A stretch of DNA of 64,000 nucleotides, taken from Symsagittifera roscoffensis. Lineage: Eukaryota > Xenacoelomorpha > Acoela > Convolutidae. The position numbers and the translations under genes were made by a program. The notes beneath the pieces are model-generated. The model was not told the origin of the DNA. It saw only the letters and a program-made list of their open reading frames with translations, and did no database searches. This document shows, piece after piece, positions 29,001 through 41,000 of this stretch; position 1 is the first letter of the stretch, and every line of letters starts with the position of its first letter. The stretch covers positions 59,830,872 to 59,894,871 of the forward strand of contig NC_087068.1 of the NCBI RefSeq assembly GCF_963678635.1, written 5' to 3'.

Positions 29001-32000
29001 TCTAAATTCATCTGAAATTGATTTCTTCAAATTATCTACCTTTTCATTTTTGGCAAGCATGAAACTTCTATTGGATTAATAATAATTACACATGTGAGTT
29101 AGCGAGGGTAATGTCATGCTACAAAGTCCTTTTTTTCCAACCCAACTCGCAAATAAGAGTGCTCAATTTGTTGGCACTTTTGTTGCTAAGTATTGGCAGT
29201 TCAATAGCCTTTGGAACCTGATCTAGACTACATTTTATGATTGGATAATTTAGATATTTTACCAATGTAAAGTATTTAATATTAACCAATCATGATCCAT
29301 CTAACTAACAACCCACTTATTTGTAAGTGCTGAAGTTACTTGTAATTTCAGCACCAGAGAGATTTGAATTTAACTTAGAAATTAGTTGGACTCTCCCGAG
29401 CACTTCAGCAGCCGCAATAAACCAGTATACCCTAGATCTATTGAGCCTAGCAGAGACTAGTTAAACAACCTGAGACTAGATAGTATAAGAGTAAGATTAG
29501 GATCGGTATTAGACTAAGAAGTTGCACGAATCTATCCGGCCGAAAATAAGATAGCGTGACGAGCAGACGGTGTACCCTATCCGAAATTACTCTATGAGTT
29601 AACCACCTCGGTTCTAACTCATCTGGTGCGACCATAAGTCTCGAACAAGACCTTAATAGCTTAGAATTAACCAAAATAGATTAGAAATTAGACAAAAACA
29701 TTTAAAAAATGTTATACGACAATAATTTAATCGAAATGTCTCTACGACTCAATAGATCAGAGCCAATATTCCGAACCATAACAGAACTACCCGGAATTGG
29801 AAGAAGACCTCGAACCAGAGACGACATACGACAAAGTAGAAACTTGCCATATAGCTATATGATAGTTAGGCAAAAACCAGAACAAACTTTTATATTTAGA
29901 ATACTACTAGCAATGAATTTAGATTTTCATTTGCAAACATAAAACCTTGAAGTTAATCTTCAAAATCATTTCAGGCGCTAAACAAAATTATTAATATACA
30001 ATAACGATTGATAAAAAGATCTAAGATCGTTTTCCTAAAACTCTGCAGTAATATACAAAACATGTTTGAAAAATATTTATTGAAAAATAAAAAATAAAAA
30101 TTAGTAGCATGACAATAAATGGTTAGTAATCATAAATCATCCTGTTGTTCCAGCTCCATCATCTAAAACATAACAGCAATCATAAACCCACTAATATCAT
30201 CAAAACACTAAATCTTTCCTTTACACATATTTAAAATTTTATTAAAACTTAAATTCACTTAATTTTAAAACCAGATCATCAAGGCTTATCCTTGGATCTT
30301 AAATCATTTTCTACTTAATTAAATTTCAAATTTGATCATCAAGGCTTATCCTTGGATCAAACAGAACAACTTTGTTCTCCCCCACCCACTTAATTAGTGT
30401 CTAACGACCTTAAACGTCGATTCACTACCCAACCCTTTCTAAATACCTAAGACTAATAGAAATTTTTAAACAAAACTAATCATTCAAATTAGGATAAACA
30501 GTGAAGAATTTCGGTTATTCATCCTTCACTTGACCCCCCCTCTTACCAGACCCAGGATAAATCTTAGACTTAGTAAGTTTAAAATAGTATCTAACGAACT
30601 ACTCGCGTTCTAATTATACCTGAACCTTGTGGATCGATTTACTATTCTCCAACCCTTGAACACAATCACTACCCCTAAGTAAGATTAAGTAAGTTAACAC
30701 CTTAACTTATACTAGCCACGAGAAAGTAAAAAATCATTCTTCGGAATCGATATACTTTTCTCTCCAACCCTGAACAAACAGACCCAGGTTAAGCTAACCA
30801 AAAAATCGTAAGAACTAACAGTTTAAGAAAATAGAAACCATTTAACAACCTTTTGCATCCGTCATCCTAAACCTTATGTCATTTAAAAACCTAGGAAATA
30901 AACAAACAATCGTTTTACACAATTGTGAAATAGATAACAAAAAATACGACCTTGTAATCACACCTCATACACAAACAGTTGGATACATTCGAACAAAACG
31001 ACAAACACTAAAAAGAAAAATAATAACGAAACAAAGACAAATAACACGAAAAAGATTTTCAAAAAATCGAAACGCATTTTCAGAATCAGAAACCAACAGT
31101 TTAGACGAACTTTACAAACTAAAAGAATCAATAGATAAAAATTGCCCACTTCACGATCAATTATATTTTTCTGACTCAGAAACAACTTCAAATTCATCAA
31201 AAAGAGGAAAAAGAAGAATAAAAAAGCAGTATAAACACAAACCAGTACATTTATACAATTGGAATCAACCAATTCGACACATTAATAATTACATATTAAC
31301 AGTCATCGAACGAAAAAATGAGCTCAACGCACACCCCAGGTGACGAAACCCCAGATGATGATGAAATCTTTCCTTTTATAATAGATGCAACCACTGATAG
31401 AGGACAGCATATATTTTGCAAAAATTTACTATTAAATTTATTTGAACCCGGAATCAGTCCATGTAAAACAGAATTCCCAGATATAAAAATCAAAAGACAA
31501 ATCATAGACCACTACTTAAAAGATATATGCAACATAACACAACAGTATGGAATCTACTCCATAGAATTCACCTCACCAAACCATAATAATGGAAAATATA
31601 CAATTCAAACAGACGATCTTGATTTAGAATTTTCAAAAGTTTTTTCAGAATATATAAAAAGCATCCAATATCATAACTCACAAAGAGCAAACTCCATATT
31701 CACCAATGAAGTTTTCGCAATAATATATAGTTATATTTCGATATTAGAAAACGAAATCCCAATAACAAATGTCTCACCGACAGAAACATCTAAACATTTA
31801 AGAGTACGACATGAAATCACACTACTCTCTAGTTATTTAAACATCATTAAAGAAAATTTCACGAAAGACGACGTTTCACAACATACAAAACACGATCTAC
31901 AAAAAATTTTGGCATGGTTCATAATAGATTATTTCACACACAATATTGATTTAATTGCACAAGCAAGAAAAAATTTTAGACCCCAAAACTCGAACGATGA

Positions 32001-35000
32001 TACCGCTATCACAGAACAATCAGATTATGTTTGGGACCCCGAATGGTCTCATCCCGCATTTATAAGCTTCCCACAATCAATCTCAAGTCAAGCAATAAGT
32101 ACGATATCTTACATAAGAGATTATGTAAAAGTAATACCATTAACCATTGATGCAACACCATTAAACTATAATACATTTTTGCCCGATACACAAAATAATA
32201 GTTTAAACTCTACAGTTATACACAATGAAAACCTCAATGGAACTAGGAATCTTACTCAACAAGATATCCAGACACCATCACACTTCATAAATGAAGAAAT
32301 TGTACACACAACAACTACACAACAAAGTATTTCACCAATACGCCCAAATTTAACAACACCAAGAAATACAAATCCTTCACAAACACAGGTAACCTTACAA
32401 TCAACCGTTAAACCTTCGGTTGCTCCTAAATATTCACATATGGATTACCAAACATACAGACCCATGACAATACCATCAAAAACACGCAAAACATTCACTA
32501 GAAACAACTTTGCAGACCATAATTATAATTATACACATCCATCAAAAACATATAACCAACCACAAAGAAATTTTAACCAATATACAAGATCTCGAAATTG
32601 GGATAACCCAATGACCCAACCTAATTCAATAAATTTCCAAACAAATCCTCCACAGGATCACAGTGAAAATTACCCATTTTTTCAACAAAATAAAAATAAA
32701 AAACAGACATCTTATCAAATGGATTATTTATCCTCAGATGATGATTTCTTACAACCAGATATATTTGCACCAAATACTCAAGAATATCGTAGACAAGGAA
32801 TACAGAGAACACGTACAAATCATAGAAATTTTTCTCCACAACCAATAGATGCACAACATCAACAACCAATTCAACAACAAAATCTAATTAATACACAATC
32901 TTTTCAACCAATTCAACAACAAAATCCAATGACTGCACACTCGTATCAAGCATCACAAATGCAAAATGAAATACCACTCCCATATTATCTCCAACAACAT
33001 GAAATAACAAGAAACCAACTTTCAAATTTTTCTCAAATGCCAAATGCAGCAGAATCATTACAAATGACAATGAATCCATACCTTATGGGTGGATCATCAA
33101 TAACATCAAACAAACCTTTAATGGTTTTCACAGGAACAGACCCTGAATACTCTGTAGAAGATTATTTAAATGCAGTAACAGCAAACCTGATTTTAAATAT
33201 TGGACCTGAACCAATTAATACGCCACTACATCAAAATTGGATACATCGACGCACAGCGTTAATACAAACAACCTTAGATGGCGCAGCCCAAAAATGGTTT
33301 TCAGTACTACCTCTAGAAATAAAATCAAACTGGAAAAGGTTTACACAGGAATTTTCAAAAATGTTTGACTCCGAAAGAAACAAACAACAACAAAGAGTTT
33401 TATGTAATGAAATTCGCAGATTACCAAACGAAACCATCAAGCAAATAGCAGTACGAATCGAAACACTAGTTCGAAAAGCATATTCATTAAATACACACGA
33501 CTATAAAAACACAAAGATGACAGAAATCTTAATGATGACCTTAACACCACAATTAAGGAAAATAGCAATAAAAAAGAGAGCATCCCATCCTTCTTCAATT
33601 CGAGAACCCGATTTAGATTTTCGAAAACTAGTAGACAAATTAGAACAAGCAGAAATCACGATGAAACTAGAAGAAACGGAAAATCTGAAATTACAATACG
33701 TTAACAGAATTGAAACGACTCCCACTAATATTAATAATATACAGGAATCAGAGACAGACCTCGTTGAAAAAATCACTGAAATACTCAATATTTACGAAAA
33801 GAACCCAAACTTTAAAGGCAAACCATCTTTCAAAAAATGGTGTAATTATTGCCGACGATACGGACATAGTATTTCCGAATGTAGACAAAAACAGCAAGAC
33901 AATCAAAATAAACCTCAAAAATATAAAGAACCAAATAAATCATTCTATCAATACATGAAAAAAGATCAAAACCTACCGAACAAAACAGTCTACAGCAACA
34001 ACAGTTCAGGAAAACCACTCCCGAACAATACAAATTATACAAGAAATCAATCACCATATAACTCAAGTTATAGAGGAAGATCACCAGAACGAAGAAACAC
34101 GAATAATTCATCACAAAATCACTACAATAGACCAAATAGTCGAAATAACTACTCCAGATCACATTCAAATACACAACGATTTGTTTCTAGATCTAATTCC
34201 CAATCAAGAAATAACTACTATCCAAACAACCAATCACGAAATTCATCATACAATAGGAATAGAAACTACTCCTATAATCGAAATAGAAGTTATTCAAACA
34301 ACCGAAACCAGAATTACCCGAACAATCAATCAAGGAATAACTCATATAATAGATCGAACTATAACAGACCAAACAATAATTACCAAAACAGATCGCGAAA
34401 TAATTCACAAAATCGACACTCAAGTTATAATAATCGTTATAGAAATTATTCCCAATCACCACACCGGAATAATAATAACTATAATAATTCTAATAATCGC
34501 CACAGAAGTAGTACACCTAAACATCAAAGACAAATCAATCAAGTACAATCTAATCCAGAAACAACATCAGACCCTCCAGGTATTGATGACACAGTAACTG
34601 ATACGTTACAACTCAATCAAATAAACTGTACATCATCAGATTCAGAAAGTGATACTGAAAACACTCTTTCTATCAATATGATAAAAGTCGAAAATGACTA
34701 TGAATCTGTCATATATGAACAACCCTTTTCATCACACATATATGAAAATCAATCAGAATTTCTTCAAAATTATTACACTACACCCATAAATTCCACACCA
34801 ACGACGCAAGAAACAAATGAGATTAACACTACAAATCAAACCAATAAAAATATCAAAACAAAATGCTTGAATACAAACCACATTTATCAAAATATACAAA
34901 AAGAACAACCCAAAGAAAAAATTTGGACAATACCATTTCTCTTAGAAAGCCCAAGAAATAAAGAATTTCAACCACCAGACCTTGAAATAGATTTTTTAAT

Positions 35001-38000
35001 TGATTCAGGAGCAGAATCAAACATAATAAACATCCCCACATGGAATGAAATAAAAACTTTACACCCAAAGCTAACACCTCTTGAAACCTCCAGTAAGTTA
35101 GCAACAGCACAAGGATCAACATTGATAAACTACGGAAAAATCCAATTATTTCTCCTCCCCACCAGAACAATGGAGCAAAGCAAAATTTTAAATAAGCCAT
35201 TTAAACAAATATTCCATATCACTGACATTAAATATAATATCATTGGAATACCATTTTTTTCGAAGTATATACCAACAATTAACATACTAAATAGTAAAAT
35301 ATTAATCAAAGATAAATATACAAAAACAAAAGAAACATCCTTAACATTTTTTCAAAGATTAAATAAACAACCACCATTCTTTTCAAAATTCTACCCGATA
35401 TTTAACCAACAAAGAAAACACCTAAAACCACTATCAGGAAATATCTATAATTTTTCAATCAAACAAGTTCACCAATATGATAAAGAACAAAACAAACAAA
35501 AATTTTATATGTCAGAATTTGAATTCAAACCTATTCACAAATTTTTCAAAATCACAATCTCATCCATAAAATATTTGAAAGATTCGAATTCCGATATCAT
35601 TTCCTTACATGTCTATAACAACACCTTACCAAGTAACATTACCTTTAGGACTTTTAGGATATTGTGAAACCAACGCTACAATATCACCAATACACGAAAA
35701 AGCCTATCGCGTAAATAATATACTCCAATTACTAGATATTTGCCAATCTACAATTCTTAATGAAGAATTATCTATAAATAATATAATAAGTAACGAAAAC
35801 AGAAATACGGATTATTTCACAAAAACTCCATATTTCAAACCTACATTCAACATAAGTAACTACACAGAGGACCAACAAAAATTTTTAACAATGTTTAATT
35901 TCCAACATTCACAAATAACACAAGACGAATTCGAAAAATTAGCCAAACAGCTAATTAAATATTCATCAGTCTACGCAACATCAAAATTCGATGTTGGAAA
36001 AATCAGTTCATCACTACATCTCCCGTTAAAACCAGACGCAGTTTTCAAAAAACAGAGAGCAAGTAAAGTACCAATTCACTTACATGATAAAGTGAACAGA
36101 TTACTCGACATTTTAGAACAATACAACATTATATCACCAGTAAACAAAGAAGAACAACCAAAAGGCAACACATTTATCAACCCTGTTATCATTCTAGCTA
36201 AAGGAGAATCATTAAAAATCGTTCTCGATGCTAGATACCTCAATTCACTTATAGATGAATCAAAATGTAATTGGCCCATTGAACCAATACAAGTTATTTT
36301 AACAAAAATAAACGGCAAATACTTTACAACCGCCGATATGAATAGTGCATACAATCAAATGCCACTAGATGAACAATCACGACGTTTAACACAATTTGTT
36401 ATCGGAAACCAACAATATGAATTCAACCGCTTCTTCTATGGAATATCCATAGGACCAGCAGCATTTTCAGCTTTTATGAGCAAAATTTTTAGACCACTAA
36501 TACTCAAGAAAAACGCAATCACCTATTTAGACGATGTTTTTATGCAATCACAAACAAAAGACGAGATGTTCAATGTTTTAGAAAAATATCACCAAATACT
36601 TCAGAACGAAAATCTGAAGGCCGCCCCCGATAAATCACACTTCTTTTTGACAAGAGTTAAATTCTTAGGACATAATATAGAAAGAAAAACAATCACTCCA
36701 TTGAAATCACGCATTGACGCTATTCAAAAACTTCAACCACCAACAAATAAAAAGAAAATCCAAGAATTTCTTGGAATGTTAAACTTTTTAAGTAAATATG
36801 TTTATAAAATGCAATTATATCTACGACCATTTTATAACATCCTTAGACAACAAAATAATTTTGAATGGAACACAGAACATCAAACACGATTTGAAGAAAT
36901 AAAGAAACTTTTAACTGAACAAATTTCAAACACAATTCCAGATTCAAATCAACCATTTTATGCAATGTGCGATGCTTCGAACTTTGGCATCGGTGCAGCA
37001 CTATTACAATCACATAATGGTACAAATAAAATGAACCTCATATCAGCAAATTCTCGATTATTCACTCAAGCAGAGCTACGACTCTCAACTCTAATGAGAG
37101 AATGTACAGCCATAATATATACACTGACAGAATATGAATTTCTGATACTTGGATCAAAACATCCAACAGTTCTATTCACAGACCATAAACCAATCATCTT
37201 TCTCTTTACACAAAAATCTAACCCAAACCACCGAGTTTACAGATTTCAACTAATTCTAATGAAATTTCCAAACTTACATATAGTTTGGACTGCAGGAAAA
37301 AATCTTGCATTACCAGACACCTTAAGTCGAAATACACCACCTGAATTACTTACACGAAAAACAACAGTTGAAATACCCAAAAACATAAAATTCTACCTTG
37401 CAGAAAACGAAACATCACCCCGATTGGAATGCAAATATGCAGTAAAAACTGATATTGAACAATCACAAATAAATAGTTTACAACATTTCCCACTTTATTT
37501 AGATTGTCAAAATAATCATTATGAAGTTGATCTACTTGGAACATCAACTTTCAAACCAATCCCATATTCTCAATGGATAAAAAATAACACCCAACAAAAA
37601 CGAACAAAACAACACCCGCCTAAAAAAGACCATTTTCCACTAATTGAAAAAGAAGATTTAACTGATAAAATAAATTTATCAGGACCACAAACAAATGATT
37701 CAAAATACACAATAAATCAAGTTTTTGACCTTCACGACCCACTTGATACAATACCCTTATCTAAATTCGAAATTGAAAACATTTTTCTCCCTCCAACAGA
37801 AACAATTACAATTTCAACACTGAAACAATATCAAAATCTTGACCCGATAATTAGACAACTAAAATCATGGCACAAATATAAAACTAAACCTGTCAAGGCA
37901 GATTCAACCATTCTAGGAAACAAAACACTCCTCCGATACTTTCGTAAATTTAACAGCACAACAATTAACGAAAATACAGACCTTTTAGAGTATAACCTGA

Positions 38001-41000
38001 ATGAATCTACAGTTCCCTGTCTCCCTTTAAGTATGATTCTTATAGCTTTTAATATTTCACATACACAAAATATTAAAGGACACTCTGGATCAGAAAAATC
38101 ATATTCAAATTTTATACAAAATTTTTACTTCCCAAATGCACCAATTTGGATAAAAGTACTATGCAATGACTGTATAGTATGTCAACTAAATAAACCTTAC
38201 CCAAATCAAAAACAAATAGCACAAAAACAAGATTTTAAAGGACAAAGCTTGTACTTTAACCATCGTATCTCATTTGATACCAAAGGACCAATTTCACCCT
38301 CATCCGAAGGAAACTCCTACATTATGGTAATTGTTGACGCATTTACACATTATGTAGCAATTAACCCAGTACCACATTGTAACGCTTATTACGCTTACAC
38401 AACACTCTATGAACACTGGATAGCAAAATTCGGACTACCAGAAATTTTAGTTACAGACAACGGTACAGAATTCATAAATAATGAAATTATCACACTATGT
38501 CATTTATATAACATTAAACACAAACCACGTACATCTCATGCACCTTGGACAAACGGCTTAGTCGAAGGTATGAACCGTTCATTACAAGAATATCTTAGAT
38601 GTATCATCAACGGAAATGATACAAAATATACCGAATGGTCAGCAGATGTAAAATTATTTCCCTTAGCGTATAATTCACAAATTACGACAACTTTAGGAAT
38701 GTCACCATACGAAATGGTTTTTAACCAAAAGCCACGCAAACCAATAATGTTTACAGCAAATTCTCATAAAAACGCACAAGGTTATTGTCAACCAAATAAA
38801 GACTCAATTTGTTATAACCTACCTTTACATACACACGATGAAGATCATTTTCATCACCCACAAATTCTTAAACTAGCCTCCGGTACACACACCGAATGGA
38901 TTCTAAATAGAGATAAAAAACACAATGAAATTTATCAAAAAATAACAAAAAAGTTATTACAAAGACAAAACATTAATGAACAAATCAATTCACGTTTTAC
39001 ACCAGCCTCCGAATTAAAAATTGGAACATTTGTTTTAATACCTAATTTTAATACTCAAAAAGGAATTTCTAAAAAATTACAACCCCTTCGAAAGGGACCA
39101 TACCAAATAATTGCAAGACCCACTGATGTCACATATAAAATTACCGACTCAAACAAAAAAGAAATCGTTCAACATCGAAACAACCTATTACCTTATTACC
39201 CAAAAGAATACGCACTCCGCGAATTAACTCAATTATATTCTTTCACAGGATTAAAAATCATTCAAAATGAACCACATCTGAAAAACACAGAACAAAATGA
39301 TAACCCCACCGAAAATCAAAACACAAAACCAACCGCCACCAAAAACAATACACAAAACCATAAAGAATCCCCAAAACAAAGAAAAAATAGAAAAATGACC
39401 GAACAAATAATACCCCAAGAACAAATCGACAAATCAGAAAATAGAAAAACAACAAGACTCCGAAATCAACCACGTAAAAACTATAAAATATTCATCCCCC
39501 AATCTAAAATTTTAAAGAAAGTGGAATTTCAAAAGTAATTTTAACATTATACTTCACTATCTTGAAACCTTCGAAACATTTTTCATTTACATTTTTCAAA
39601 ATAACATGCTGACAAGTACGTAATAATTCTAGTTCAAAATAGACCAATAGGATTCATCCAATCCGTCACTTTCTCTAACTCAAACTAAGACCAATTAGAC
39701 GAATCATATAGAACTCCAGGCACATCTATAACTATAACTTTACGACCTCCAGGTCAAAAATAAGCAAACCACTCCAACTTGACAACTAAAATAAATATCA
39801 CCATAATACCGTACCCCTCCCTTATCTAATAACCCAAAGATCAACAATATTTCCCCAACTCAGACCACGAATACCCCCAAAACAAATTTGTTAACTTAGC
39901 CTAAAGTAACAAAATGAACATTTTAATTAGCCTAAAGTATAAAAATCTCACCATACCCCGGATCATTTGACAAACAAAAATAAAGAAAAAGACGACCTCC
40001 CAATCACCATGAAAATTGCCCCCAACAATTTTTTACAAAACTCAACCCACTTGTCAAAAAACTAATAAATAATCCGACCACACTAGAAAATCGCCTCGAA
40101 CAGCAAAAAATATTCGACCAAGAGATCATTTCTTAAATGCTCTTCTCTCAATCAATTACTCAAATACTCATAAATTTTAAACATTTTTTTACAATACTTG
40201 AAACCTTTATAATATTTCTTTTTGATATACTTGAATCTTTTCTAATAATCCTAATCATTTTTTGTAACATTTTTTAAATTTTCTACACTATACTCGAACT
40301 ATTCCTCCAACTTTCCAAAACCCTTGATTACATCCACAGGTACGATTCATATAACTTGTCTAAATGATACGAAAAATTTTCAGTAGAACTGATATTTTTT
40401 TATTGTTTGTAATTTTCATAGTATTCTTATCATCCCTCATTTTGACAATATGTAAATGTATAAAGAAAGCAATCTTCACATTTGCCCTAGCAACAATCCT
40501 TCTAATTCTTTTTTTGGAAGAATATTATAATAAACATAAACCTTCCCACTAAAGTAACAATTCAAAAATCCATCAAAAATTGCTACCCAACAGTCACAAA
40601 GTCAGTCTTCACCGACATCATCCCAAGATAACCAAACACCACCTTCAATTACTCAAAATCCTCAAACATCTACACGAATTTCTTTTCAAGATAATCCATA
40701 CACTTTTGAAGAACGACATGCTCGTTTATCAGAACCACTAGAACCAGTTCAACGACAAGCACCTCTAAGCGAACCAACATATAACCTATACCCAACACTA
40801 CCACAAGAACTGAGTAGAATAAGAAATCCTAGTCAAAACCAAAATACAGTCGAAATAAATAGACAAATTATACATCCTCGACGAAACAGAAATTTTCAAA
40901 CTCCCCGAGTTCATTTTGATATACCTCAATCCCCATCACAAAACACTCCAGAAAACCCCATTGGTATATTACCAGAAACCCCTACGCTTCTTTCACAACG

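Larger units (their letters stand above)
29212..29621 (+). repeat. 5' LTR (410 bp)
   Basis: It begins TGGAACCTGATC and ends GTTCTAACTCA. It appears base-for-base identical to 47718-48127 by reading. It carries AATAAA at 29416-29421 and a 28-nt hairpin at 29327-29354. TATA-like AT-rich sequence (GTATTTAATATT) lies near 29270. Confidence 0.97.
29642..30875 (+). other. Element leader, mostly untranslated
   Basis: About 1.2 kb between the primer site and the first sizeable ORF. It contains a 77-aa ORF (29709-29942), two copies of a short hairpin (30274-30298 and 30334-30358), loosely repeated blocks of the ATCGATTTACT...CCAACCCTTGAACA type (about 30420, 30630, 30750), and a possible splice donor CAG|GTTAAG at 30787/30788. 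A packaging signal is expected in such a leader. Confidence 0.6.

Noticed and set aside
29214-29621. Alternative LTR start at TGATCTAG (29219)
   Set aside because: The bases TGGAACC before it are shared by both LTRs, and only the TGGAACC start leaves matching CCTT flanks.
29624-29650. Assignment of the priming tRNA
   Set aside because: The complement does not form a normal T-stem plus seven-base acceptor strand in any register I tried by eye, so no tRNA is named.
34181-34597. 138-aa alternative-frame ORF within gag
   Set aside because: It is a shadow of the low-complexity N/R/S/Y codons; no independent start or conservation is visible.
35641-35667. Exact Ty1-type CUU-AGG-C frameshift heptamer
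   Set aside because: The site reads TTT AGG A, not CTT AGG C. It is kept only as a similarity, not as an identified signal.
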